From positions 218,501 through 282,500 of the forward strand of contig JAUKNK010000056.1 in the NCBI GenBank assembly GCA_030765055.1: a DNA stretch of 64,000 bases. The letters are read 5' to 3'. A program made the position numbers and the translations under genes. Below the pieces are notes generated by a model, which was not told where the DNA came from, searched no databases, and worked only from the letters and a program-made list of their open reading frames with translations. This document shows, piece by piece, positions 12,618 through 23,016 of the stretch (positions within the stretch are counted from its first letter, which is position 1; each line of letters starts with the position of its first letter). The DNA comes from Mantis religiosa (Eukaryota > Arthropoda > Insecta > Mantodea > Mantidae).

Positions 12618-13548
12618 CAATATTATTTTGAGGGCACCCATGTTATTGAGTTTTTCTGAATCCTTCTACATTAGGCATGCCATGCTTAAGATGGACAAGA
12701 AGAAGCTATTATTCTATTTTTAGAGGAGTGGTAGATACTCATGGTACTCACATGACAATGTAAGCATTTTTGGAATTAAAGAATCTCCAAAGATATAATT
12801 CTGGTAAATTCACATGTTCCAGTTAGTGGGGTTGAATGCAATAATTCTTCTAACTACTATAAGTAATAAAGAAACTTAAAATAAAACATAGGCACTATAG
12901 GAAAACCGGATCCTTTTTCTGTTATATTCTTTATTTCTTTTTATAGTCACATTGTTTGTAATTCTTATAAGTGTGTACCTCAACACTGTTTCAGAAATGG
13001 ATACATGTTTGGTGAAACTTTCAATGAAGTCAGCTTTGGGAAATTTGTATAAAATTATTATTTATTAAGTATAATTTATACAAGTATGTTGATACAGTGC
13101 TTTTCTAAATTTTTATTTGGGTAGAATGCTGGTGAGTGCCTCTTTGCTGAGTAGGTAAGCAGAGGATACTGCCAAGATCTTTGTCCACAGAGAATGTACG
13201 TACAGTCTGTTGAAGCCAGGTGGTAGGGCTAGCACAACCAAAACTTGCCAACCCACCTCAGGGGCAAAAATATTATTTGCAGAACTTTGTAGAGTTTACA
13301 GTTTCCAAATCCTCTTCTCCTGAAATTTATGACCTTCGTTTTGCATGTATTTATGTCTATATGACATATTGAAGCCAGTTTACATTGGCTGTAGAATTTG
13401 AGTAGCAAATGGACAGAAAAACAAAAGAAATTCTCTAGCACAATTTGAAGGAATATGGTGAGGATTGATGATTCACTTCTTTAGGGCAATGCAGAAAACC
13501 GGATATGCCTGGTACTTCTAAGACACAGCGAACAACTTTGGTCAGCCT

Positions 13549-14060
13549 ATGAGCACATCCATGGAAACAGCATCTAAAACTAATACAGTACCTTCTTGCA
13601 TTCAGAATTGTGTCCAAGCATTGCAAGATGTATTACATGAATCCAAGAAAATCAGCAACTCATACAAAGCAGACAACATAAAGGAGCAAGGATTTCAACG
13701 CATTGTTTCCTTATTTTCAAAGACAATCTCGCAGAAATGTAAAGTTGGAAATGAAATACCCTTAAAGCAAATTCCTCTTGTGCCAAACAGTTCCAGACTG
13801 GTGCTTGTATCAGTATCGTGTAGGTTTCTTTCCTAATGAAGACTCCAAGTACATAAAGCACCAAAATATGTTCTAAAATACAAATGTCCTTGGAGGTCTA
13901 TATTTGATAATACTTTTCCCTCCACTTACAAGATGATAGTGTAGAGAGAATTATAGTGCAAATTATGAAAATGAGTAATATAGGCTACATTGAAACATGC
14001 AAAGAAGACTCAAAAGCATGGACTGTTCCTGTATAACAAGTGTTTGAAGTTATAATAAAG
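13549..14060 (+). pseudogene. Processed retrocopy of a PIWI-type Argonaute mRNA
   Basis: From 13645 the frame reads ESKKISNSYKADNIKEQGF and runs directly into KVGNEIPLK with no intron. The matching minus-strand exons lie 9.3 kb apart at 29.8 and 20.4 kb, so this copy came from spliced RNA. After KVGNEIPLK a frameshift occurs. In the shifted frame NEDSKYIKHQN follows, then about 13895 VLGG..FDNT-like and DDSVERIIVQIMKMS pieces. These fit the linker after the PIWI N domain. Stops and shifts abound. The region upstream of 13645 may be earlier mRNA; the end beyond 14060 is unclear (similarity perhaps to about 14300). Confidence 0.7.
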
Positions 14061-15431
14061 TTATAGATAGTTATGCTCAAACACATTATTAATGGAATAA
14101 CTGAAAATTATAATAAAATTTGCAGTCATGGTGGACTTAGCACTCCTTGAGGTGCGCTGGTAAACATAAGTTTCATCTGACAGCATCTTCTTGTAAATGT
14201 AGTCGATTGTAGTGTCTCAAACAAAGTATCCAAGCCAAAATCCTGTAACACAGACAGGTTATCAAAAGAACAATTCAAAGTGTAATAATAAGTCTAGATT
14301 CAACAGGCCGGAGCACCAATGAACCTGAAAGAAAAATAAAGTTAAAAAAATTGCCCGTATTCTGGAAAATTCAGTGAAGCACTTCCCTGTAGAGCTTCAA
14401 GCAAAAACATAAATTTAAAGTTAAAGATCATTTTCCTGAAAGAAATAAATGTACGACTGATTATGTACTCTAATGTTGGAAATGAAGTATTTCCTCGATT
14501 CAGTTTCAGTTTGTTTATAGCAAACTATTAGAAATATTGCTTCTCTTTCTACTACTGTATTGCTGTCAACTTCAGAATAAACAATATCTATTTCCCTTCT
14601 GAACAGATGCTCATGTGCATTTTTTAACAATGCCGGAAATTGTGCTTATGACCGACCATATTGACAAGGATTAATCACTGATAGATGCTTCCACACATAT
14701 AGCATATGGTCTGCAATGGACATCATCATTGCCATATCTGAATCTTCTGTGGGAAGTTTCAGTAACAACTGATTTGTTGGCAACTACTACTGGGCTATTT
14801 ATACATCTTATGTATTTTGTTTGTGTAGAAAGGATGCTGCAGTGAATGAGGCAGGTGAGGCTTGGCCTCTCCAGTGTTATTGTTTGGCAGAGAGCTCACT
14901 TGACATGTATGCATTACGAATATAGTGTGTTCATATATTGGAAGTCTGATTTTGTTAAGTTTGAGAGCCTGTTTATTTCTGTTGAAGTTTCCTGGTGTTT
15001 GTAAATTTTGTAAGGCAACCCAGCCTTTAACTTCACATAGAAAAATCTTCGTCTTAAACAGGACTCCTGTCCATATTGGTGTGTGTTTTCTAACTGGGAC
15101 TGCAGTTGTGCTGTTCTGCTTATAAAGTCCCATACCCCTGCTGACTGCTCTACATCACAGTTCAGAAGTCAAAAGATTAAATGTGAAAATTCAAACACCA
15201 TTCTTAGAGCAAAATTGGAGAAGCATTTAACTTTCTGTAAGTACAAATACAAGGGTCAAGCACTTCTCTGAAACCCCTTCGGAGATCCAGAATGCCGGTT
15301 TGCAGTAAGTTGCAGATTTTCCAGGCATTCATTGCTCCATCATATTATACACTTAGCGATCTTGGCCAGCAACACAAACAGTTGGCTTCTGTGCTTACAA
15401 TGGGCACAGAACAGTGGGTATAAGTCCATCT
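14061..15431. other. No supported gene
   Basis: A minus-strand ORF of 112 codons (14795-15133) has no recognisable motif. Remnants of the PIWI retrocopy may extend to about 14300. The rest is unassigned. Confidence 0.35.
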
Positions 15432-16683
15432 ACACTCCTGGAAATTGAAATAAAAACACCGTGAATTCATTGTCCCAGGAAGGGAAAACTTTATTGACAC
15501 ATTCCTGGGGTCAGATACATCACATGATCACACTGACAGAACCATAGGCACATAGACACAGGCAACAGAGCATGCACAATATCGGCACTAGTACCGTGTA
15601 TATCCACCTTTCGCAGCAATGCAGGCTGCTATTCTCCCATGGAGACGATCGCAGAGATGCTGGATGTAGTCCTGTGGAACGGCTTGCCATGCTATTTCCA
15701 GCTGGCGCCTCAGCTACACCAGCGTTCGTGCTGGACGTGCAGACCGCGTGAGACGACGTTTCATCCAGTCCCAAACATGCTCAATGGGGGACAGATCCGG
15801 AAATCTTGCAGGCCAGGGTAGTTGACTTACACCTTCTAGAGCACGTTGGGTGGTACGGGATACATGCGGACGTGCATTGTCCTGTTGGAACAGCAAGTTC
15901 CCTTGCCGGTCTAGGAATGGTAGAACGATGGGTTCGATGGCGGTTTGGATGTAGCATGCACTATTCAGTGTCCCCTCGACGATCACCAGAGGTGTACGGC
16001 CAGTGTAGCAGATCGCTCCCCACACCATGATGCCGGGTGTTGGCCCTGTGTGCCTCGGTCGTATGCAGTCCTGATTGTGGCGCTCACCTGCACGGCGCCA
16101 AACACGCATACGACCATCATTGGCACCAAAGCAGAAGCGACTCTCATCGCTGAAGACGACACGTCTCCATTCGTCCCTCCATTCACGCCTGTCGCGACAC
16201 TATTGGAAGCGGGTTGCACGATGTTGGGGCGTGAGCGGAAGACGGCCTAACGGTGCGCGGGACCGTAGCCCAGCTTCATGGAGACGGTTGAGAATGGTCC
16301 TTGCCGATACCCCAGGAGCAACAGTGTCCCTAATTTGCTGGGAAGTGGCGGTGCGGTCCCCTACGGCACTGCGTAGGATCCGACGGCCTTGGCGTATATC
16401 CGTAGGTCGCTGCCGTCCGGTCCCAGGTCGACGGGCACGTGCACCTTCCGCCGACCACTGGCGACATCGATGTACTGTGGAGACCTCACGCCCCACGTGT
16501 TGAGCAATTCGGCGGTACGTCCACCCGGCCTCCCGCATGCCCACTACAAGCCCTCGCTCAAAGTCCATCAACTGCATATACGGTTCACGTCCACGCTGTT
16601 GCGGCATGCTACCAGTGTTACAGACTGCGATGGAGCTCAGTATGCCACAGCAAACTGGCTGACACTGACGGGGGCGGTGCCCA
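15432..16683 (-). mobile_element. Tc1-like DNA transposon, one end lost
   Basis: A GC-rich island in AT-rich surroundings. The left terminus CACTCCTGGAAATTGAAAT begins at about 15434 and fits the outer end of a Tc1-like inverted repeat. The right terminus is missing: sequence after about 16683 no longer fits the element. It encodes a damaged transposase on the minus strand. Composition and good preservation suggest a recent arrival. I recall near-identical elements in grasshopper genomes, but could not check. Confidence 0.8.
15598..16607 (-). pseudogene. Tc1-like DDE transposase
   Basis: Starts MPQQRGREPYMQLMDFERG at 16607 with a paired helix-turn-helix DNA-binding region (GLVVGMREAGWTYRRIAQHV; second HTH about TATSQQIRDTVAPGVSARTI). 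The catalytic core follows after a frame change near 16200: FSDESRF, then QQDNARPHV, then DLSPIEHVWDWMKRRL. By hand count 32 residues separate the second aspartate from the glutamate, against 34 in classical Tc1. The C-terminus ends GGYTRY-like before a stop at 15598. The protein would cut and paste at TA sites. The frame breaks and the missing right end make this copy inactive. Confidence 0.8.
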
Positions 16684-17132
16684 AACAAATGATCATCTTT
16701 GGCACTAAACCCTACTGACGATGGGTGCACAACAACAATAATCAGGGTGAACACCAGCCTTCCATCAGCCATGGGTAGACCACAGAGTTGTGACTGACAC
16801 AGCACAATATGATTGAGATGGCTCTAATGTTGTTTACTGCAGATGCAGAGGAAACATGTGGACATCAGAATGTCATAAGTCCTGGACTCTTCAGCATACA
16901 AAACCCTTGCTCATGAGCAAAGTCAACATGTATTTCATAGGGATGACTAAATTATGCATTTGAGTGACTACTTATACAAGCTTAGATTGATTGGCAAGTA
17001 GTGGTGACAACAAAGCATATGAGTGAAACAAACATGTAATTATGCATGATAGGAGGAATTAAGTAAGTGACATTAAAATAAACTGAAAAAGACCATTTGT
17101 AGATGGATTATGACACTTTCTCACTTACATTT
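16684..17132. other. No supported gene
   Basis: AT-rich sequence without motif. Its first part replaces the expected right end of the Tc1-like element. Confidence 0.35.
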
Positions 17133-17880
17133 TTATATTTTATTATTTAGGGACTATTATTCTCAGAAGCCCTTGTGTCCATTTTCAACTTCTTGCCAAT
17201 TACTACCTGCTCTCTGCTCTCTTTTCTCTGGCAGTGGAGCTATAGATTTCTTTGTCAGATTACCTACTGGTGGGATTTTACTGTTCAGTACTGGGTCCTT
17301 ATTTTTCCATATGAATATTTTTCTCCCATGTTGTCAGTTTATTTTGGTTTATCACTCGTTTTATTAATTTAGGATTTGGATCATTATCATTATTTTCATT
17401 CCAAAAATGAAGTGCTACTGCTGAATTTTTTCCTGTTTCAATTTGATGTTTCTAAAGTGCTCTTTGACTATAATTTTTAAGTTTGCTTTAGTTTGACCTA
17501 TGTAGCACTTTTCACAATTCTTATAACTTATTTAGTATATTCTGAGACTGTTAATTGGTGGAATTTCTTCTTTTGTTTCTGAATTTAGCAATTTTAAAAC
17601 TGAGCAGCTACTAGTAGCTGCCAAGATGTTATGTTACTTAAAGACCTTTTTAAACTTATTAAATATTCTTGGGTGGTATGTGAATGCATGCGTATGCTGT
17701 TGCTTTCTTTCTCTTTAGTGAATGTGGTTGCTTCCTTATTGGTTTTCATTAGTTTTACCTTTTTAATTTTCTTAAACACCAGATTTTTGTTGTTTCCATG
17801 TTCTTCCACGGTGTGGAGTATGGTATTTGTTCCTTGAAAAGGCAGAATACTTCCTAACGTCTTATAATAAATAAAAAAAA
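17133..17880 (-). mobile_element. Penelope-like element remnant (endonuclease end)
   Basis: The minus strand is recognisably similar along its length to the C-terminal third of the PLE ORFs at 32.8-36.9 kb. It includes the region before GIY-YIG (KEATTFTKEKESNSI, about 17700), the KCYIGQTK-like segment (about 17500), the FHFWNEN-like segment (about 17400), and the 3' tail with a decayed counterpart of the hairpin that follows the stop. Many stops and small indels are present. The 3' end faces 17133. Confidence 0.75.
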
Positions 17881-17890
17881 GCATTTCTCT

Positions 17891-18050
17891 AATGGAAATT
17901 TAATCTTTCTTCCACACTAGCTGTGCTTAGTCTAGGTTTTGGACAGATAGAGTCAAACTGAAAAGCTTAATGCCATGGCCGGGATTTTAACCATGGATCT
18001 CCCGGTCTCTGTCCAGTTACTCTTAACCCTTGAGCTACCATGGCCAATGT
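17891..18050 (-). mobile_element. tRNA-derived SINE, family B, copy 1
   Basis: Minus strand: GGCCATGGTAGCTCAAGGG head with the A box TAGCTCAAGGG, a degenerate B box (GGTTAAAATCCC) and the tail region TTTTCAGTTTGACTCTATC, ending GATTAAATTTCCATT. Copies at 19.5-19.8 kb share this. Sequence just outside the head (GGAGAATTTGATTAATGC on the minus strand) is also shared with the 19.7-kb copy, so the unit may begin further upstream, near 18080. Confidence 0.75.
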
Positions 18051-18202
18051 ACCAGCATTAATCAAATTCTCCAGCTGACTTGCATGTTTCCTGGTAAAAC
18101 ACCAGGGCTCTTATATACAATGTGATACACACCTTTTTGGTGACCTACTACATTGTAAATAGTTAAGTCCCAGGCTTTATAGTTACCACTTTTAGGTTAA
18201 TT

Positions 18203-18420
18203 GATGGAAATTTAATCATTCCTTTACACTATCTATGTGTAGGCTGCTGTGCAGCCAAACTCTCTGCAAGAAAGCTTCGACCGCGCCACTGATGATGTCT
18301 GCTGTAGTTGTGGACGAAACGTTTGGTTCTTACGCCAACAGACCACGGAAAAACAGCCCGCAAACAACTAATTGTATTATGGACTCCGGCCGTGAAAGCT
18401 TACGTACTCTCAATTTAATG
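18203..18420. mobile_element. SINE-B tail fragment joined to a PLE 3' region
   Basis: 18203-18241 repeats the tail of SINE family B (minus strand). From about 18242 the plus strand looks like a PLE 3' end: coding-like TLCKKASTAPLMMSAVVVDE, the hammerhead-like core described next, and then CCACGG and CTCCGGCCGTGAAAGC. These are marks I associate with PLE 3' regions in arthropods. No endonuclease domain is left. Confidence 0.45.
18289..18321 (+). ncRNA. Hammerhead-like core of a PLE
   Basis: CTGATGA (18289-18295) and GAAA (18316-18319) match the two conserved hammerhead core strands. Between them GTC and GAC can close a short helix II. The 3' side (CGTTTG) does not give a clean helix III plus cleavage triplet, so activity is doubtful. 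Confidence 0.4.
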
Positions 18421-19507
18421 ACAATTACTTTTTTCCTATCATCATCCGGAAAATCTATAGCTCTTGATCCATCACTACTGCTACTTAATGAGAGACTTTT
18501 ACATTGTGAGTATTCCACTCAGGCTATTTCAGAGACCTGTTTTCAGAATCACTTTGCCATGCTGGGGGATATACAACAAACTGCTGCCGCCAGCTGATGT
18601 CGGTTGTCAGAATCCTTAAGCAGTATTAAATTAAGCAGTGCCAATTGTGGTTTGCAAAAGAAGCTTAAAAATCACTATTCCTATGGAAATGTCAGGTTTG
18701 ATCTGTGCATTTATCAAGCTGAAAGTAGGTTAAGTGTAGTTCGAAATTAACATTGTGTTAAAGGTTGTTGTAGTAGTGTATAAACTGCGTTTATTACAAC
18801 CTCGTGATGTCCCTTTGTCAAAAATCACAATATGTAATGGAGTAGCGAGGGGCCATAAATTGCACTTCTTAGCTTTGTTATTTTTATGTACTCATTTATG
18901 TGAAATAATTTTTTAACCTAAAATAGGCCAACTATTCATCATGAAACTATACATAACTCACACTGGATCTTAATATCAAAGTAGCTATACTTTTTTCTCT
19001 CTTATATAACCAAAGCCAGTGTTAAGGGATGTGTATTCCACTAGCCTGAGATGCCAGGGCAAGAGAAGCTGAAGCACTGAGCTTGATAGAGGAACCGAGT
19101 TTGAGGGCCCAGTCCATAGTGTGGGATGAGAGTAAGTGAAGTGGATGATGTTATGAGGGAAAACAGAATGATAGGAAAGATGGATGTTAGAGCAAACTCG
19201 GGGAATGATGTTGGGGGTTACTAGAGGTCCTAAAGGAAACCCGCCCCAATGCTCTGTTGTCCACACAAGTTTCATTTTCCAGTGACCTGGCATAGAACCT
19301 AGGTGAAAGTTGAGCAGTCATGGCTAGGCCTAGTAGGCGATATATTATCTCAATTATGTTTTTCAAAGGAAGGATATATTTAAGTGTGTTAAGCAAACTA
19401 AAAATATCTTCAATGATTTTTTAAAAATATATTTTATAACCAATGCTCTGGAGCATATTTCTATCACTCTTTTGTTTACAAAATTACAAATGAAATGAAT
19501 GCTAAAG
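18421..19507. other. No supported gene
   Basis: The minus-strand ORF overlapping 18330-18518 looked Argonaute-like at first but lies over the PLE 3' region, so I do not accept it. The remainder is unassigned. Confidence 0.35.
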
Positions 19508-19799
19508 ATGATCTTACTATTTATTTTAATTGATAGAAATTAATCGTTCCATCACACTAGCCATGTATGGGCTATGGTTTTGGACAGATAATGTCAAACT
19601 GAAAAATTGAATGCCACGGGCGGGATTTGAACCACGGATGTCGTGGTTAAATGAAATTGGAGAATTTAATATCATGGCGGCATGTTGGCCATGGTAGCTC
19701 AAGGGGTAAGAGCGACTGGACAGAAACCGGGAGATCTATGGTTCAAATCCCAGCCGTGGATTTAAATTTTTCAGTTTGACTTTATCTATGATCTTACTA
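19508..19799. mobile_element. Two SINE-B copies head to head within one target duplication
   Basis: A minus-strand copy (about 19520-19645: tail to B box, 5' end missing) faces a plus-strand copy (about 19665-19787: full head, A box, B box GGTTCAAATCCC, 3' end missing). The heads point toward each other. ATGATCTTACTA occurs at 19508-19519 and again at 19788-19799, so the pair went in as one unit. Together they cover one SINE with a 5' inversion and an overlap of about 70 bases. Confidence 0.75.
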
Positions 19800-20295
19800 A
19801 TTAAATTTTATTACAGTTATTCAAGTACATAAGCCAGACAACAAGCAAAACAATACCTTACAATTGTATTGAAGGCAGAAGCAAAAGGCACAAGTGGTCT
19901 ACTTTTTAATCCATTTATCAGGTTAACATAACGGAGAAAACATTTTAATCCCAGTTTTTAAATAACAAATAACATGCATCCATACAGAGACATGTTTGTA
20001 AGTGAGAAGAAGGAATTATATGGAAAACAATAAGCAAAATTCAAGTTGCACGAGAAAAATTCATAGAAGCATATACAGTGAGGAAGCAATGAAATGAGAC
20101 AGATAACCGTCTGAATATAGCAAGTAATAATGCAAACAGAGCTGTAGGCTGTGATAGTTCATCAATATAGCTGGAGCGTTATAGAAAATTCCCATTATTA
20201 GGGACATTTTATACTTACATCTTGATCATACTTCTTCTAAGTTGAGAGCACAGCTCCTTCAAGTATAACTCTCAAAATGGTTTTTATTTTTCCAC
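19800..20295. other. No recognised feature; possible downstream intron of the PIWI locus
   Basis: AT-rich, no motif. It lies on the 3' side of the second PIWI exon, so it may be intron. Confidence 0.35.
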
Positions 20296-20428
20296 ATCAA
20301 TTGTTGCTTTATGTACTTTGAGTCTTCATTAGGAGAGAACTCTACGTGATACTGATGCAAGCAGCAATCTGGAGTACTTCGGACACAAAAATAATTTGCT
20401 TTAAGAGGTATTTCATCTCCAGCTTTAC
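20296..20428 (-). CDS. PIWI-type Argonaute, exon B (N domain)
   Basis: PIWI proteins bind piRNAs and silence transposons in the germline. The minus strand reads ...TTGTTTTAG then GTAAAGCTGG, a good 3' splice site. The exon encodes GKAGDEIPLKANYF, then CCLHQYHVEF and SPNEDSKYIKQQL. The family pattern here is G..G..V.L.TNYF....P...LYQYHVDF.P....R, so the N-terminal region is clear. The proposed end at 20296 uses GT at 20295-20294; another donor is possible. The exon is 133 bases and open. It joins in phase to exon A (29755-29853), where the split glycine codon is G plus GT. Downstream PAZ, MID and PIWI exons were not found in the window. It may belong to a pseudogene, because exon A has a stop. 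Confidence 0.7.
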
Positions 20429-21336
20429 CTAAAACAATAAAGCTTGTTTTAATAAAGCCAGAGATCCTGTTTTGCAGGTTCAACAATGCAAATTACAAAT
20501 TTATCCATATCTACATCTACATTAAGGAGAGGCCAGCACTATGTTTAAATCCAATTATTCTAAGCCCTGATTAGTATTCTTATATTTGAATAGAAGATCT
20601 GAGGACATCAGCTTGTCCAGGTATTACGAAATTTAAGTTTCATAAAATCAACAATTTTAGTTTCTCTACCATCTATAGTAGGGATGAAATATATACTACT
20701 ACTACCACTATAGAGTGTTTCAGTTTATAGGTTTTGATACTTTCCAGAAGTGTTAAACAGTAATAGGGAAGAACTTTTTTCAAAAATAATAGGAACCCTC
20801 TTTGAACTGTGGTGGTTGTATGTTTGCCTTACTTTTGGTTAGGTTGAGATTCATGGGTAAATTCATTTCAGGGTTTTAACTTATTCTAAAAATGTCAGGT
20901 AACTTCAAGTTTTGTAGTCAAGGGTCATTAGACCATATCCCAGCCATATCTTTCATTGTTCAGTTTGACCTAAGTGGCTACTAGAAGTTTAGCATCACAT
21001 AAAAAGGTAAATAAATAAATTAAAAATAAATTAAGAAGTAAATTATTAAACAAAAAATGTTGGTTATCTTTCCGCTGTTAAGTACAATTTTTAGAGGTAT
21101 TATTCATGCCCTTAACAATGGTCCATTTTCAAAAACAGGTCTACGATTTAAATCCTTCAAGGATACTATCTGCAAACTTATGTAACTTAAAAAATGTTTA
21201 TCATAATCTATTTTACACCTAGAAGGTAGTAAATTAAAGTGAAAATAGTATTCAGAATCAGGCAAGTTACTTTAAATTTTATCCAGTGAACTACAACAGA
21301 CCAAGAATGGAGATCTGTTCAAGTGTTTTCAAACTT
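20429..21336. other. Intron-like AT-rich sequence
   Basis: Between the PIWI exon and a SINE. No motif recognised. Confidence 0.35.
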
Positions 21337-21573
21337 TTTTTTGTGTAATTTATGTCGTTCAATGTTAAGTCATATTGGACGATGAGTGGAGTAAATGAAA
21401 TGATGCTCAAATGAGCCCAGGGTCATAGAGCTTAGAGTTACGGACATTTGTCTTTCAGGATAAGGGAACACCCCGGAAAAAACTTTAACTAGGTAACTCA
21501 CCCTGACCATTTGAGCTCGGGACCTCTTCAATGTGAGGCAGACATATTACCACCATGCTACCAAGGAGGGCGC
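21337..21573 (-). mobile_element. tRNA-derived SINE, family C, copy 2
   Basis: Same layout as copy 1: head at 21573, B-box-like GAGCTCGGGACC region, body, A-rich tail at 21337 (T-run on plus). The 10-base TTTCAAACTT flanks it at 21327-21336 and 21574-21583, a convincing target duplication. It lies inside the presumed PIWI intron. Confidence 0.85.
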
Positions 21574-21737
21574 TTTCAAACTTATTTTTATATTTTTAAG
21601 TCATAGGCAAATTTGAACCCAGTCTCCTTAATTTATTGTTAGGCCATTTTAAATGGAATTGATCTGAGTAATGATACACAGAATATTGTCCAAGTCAAGG
21701 GAAAACATATTTGCTTGGCTGAAACAGCTGGTTCAAT

Positions 21738-22446
21738 TGATTAGATCAGATTAGATTGATTTGCGTTCAGTAGGTTCACTTGTAGCCAGAAAAGGCTGTG
21801 AACATTGAACATGTCCAGAGGTATAAAGTTTAATAGCATATATATGTACAAAAGTTAACATAAGACATATTATAGTACACAGGCAATATGAACAACAATA
21901 TGGAAAACAAAGAAGGGATATTTATATATGGTACAAAATGAAACACTTTTTAAACCAGCTCTCACTTGGCTTATGCCAGTATGTCTCAAACTTTTTGCAA
22001 TTGATACCATTCTTGTTATTTATTAAATACATGTACATTAAAAATAAACCTTCAACTTGCATCAAATATTTATAAGTAATGATTTGACATTGGAATAGCT
22101 AGATACTGCTTATAGAGCTACAGAAGCATTATGAGGATAATTTATCATTCAGATAATCTTGTATAGAATAAAAAGATTTTGAGCAAAGGTACTCTCTAAC
22201 AGCTTTTTTAAAAGCAGCGAAATTATGAGCTTTTTCTTTAAGAACATTAGGAAGTGCGCCAAATATTTTGATAGTTTCATGATACACACCTTTCTGAAAG
22301 CAAGAAAGTTTAGCACTGGGATAATGGATATTATACATTTGTCTTGTGTTTATTTTGTGAATTACATTATTTGTTGTAAATAAGGCACAATTGCATACAA
22401 AGAATTTTAGGATCGAGAATATATACATGCAAGGAAGTGTTAATAT
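21738..22446 (-). pseudogene. LINE L, C-terminal domain and 3' UTR
   Basis: Open frame MYIFSILKFFVCNCALF at 22428 through SSKSFYSIQDYL-like end at 22129. Reading back across the Gypsy insertion, the frame joins DLFIRLKI to LTLPCMYIFS without shift. This is the region after the RT palm and thumb (LKILTLPxxYI is widespread in this group). The 3' UTR follows to about 21738. Confidence 0.8.
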
Positions 22447-22890
22447 TGTGACTTTGTGGGTTCGTCAAATGAAAAATCGAATTACACAAACTCAACAATG
22501 TTCTTTATTTCCACCGACTTACAGTTGAACACTTGCCAATTACACAGAATTACGTAATGCACACATTTACAATTCACCAGTTCGTCCGTTACCGTTCCGA
22601 TGCACACACACAGTCTTCTCGTCCGTTCACTAGCTCGTCAAGCACTGACTTTCCCCAGCCCGACGCGTTGCTTATATAAGACCAGCTGGCCAATCTAGAA
22701 GGTTCCGGATTAGATGAAATATCCCGTAAGTTCAAGAAATCAAGGGGAGTGGAAAGAGACGGCACAGTAATGTTTTTCCAGCCAGCCCTCGTTACCGCTA
22801 TAAGACAAACGAGTGGGCGTGTCCAAACGCCTCCGTCTCCTGCTCCTGCCGCTGGCCGGTTCTATAGGGATTTCCAACGTTCGGGTGACA
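22447..22890 (-). repeat. 3' LTR of Gypsy copy B
   Basis: Plus-strand ends TGTGACTTTG and GGGTGACA. Contains CTTATATAAG (about 22672) as promoter TATA and, on the minus strand, an AATAAA-type signal (plus TTTATTT near 22504). Pairs with 25934-26375. Confidence 0.9.
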
Positions 22891-22905
22891 CTGCTCCCTA
22901 CTCAA
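22891..22905 (-). other. Polypurine tract of Gypsy copy B
   Basis: Minus strand TTGAGTAGGGAGCAG abuts the TG of the 3' LTR, the expected plus-strand priming site. Element orientation is thereby confirmed. Confidence 0.65.
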
Positions 22906-23016
22906 AAATGGTCGTCCCGAACAGCACCATCGTAGCGTGCCAGGCGATCCAAGTGTACCACCAACATCTTCCCTCGGGGAACCTTCGGATGCGGTAGACC
23001 ACGTCCTTAATCCTCT

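Noticed and set aside
18330..18518. Minus-strand ORF with KKVIVIKLRVRKLS, at first read as an Argonaute exon
   Set aside because: It overlaps a PLE-type 3' region on the plus strand and has no splice signals or flanking family motifs. The resemblance is short and probably chance.
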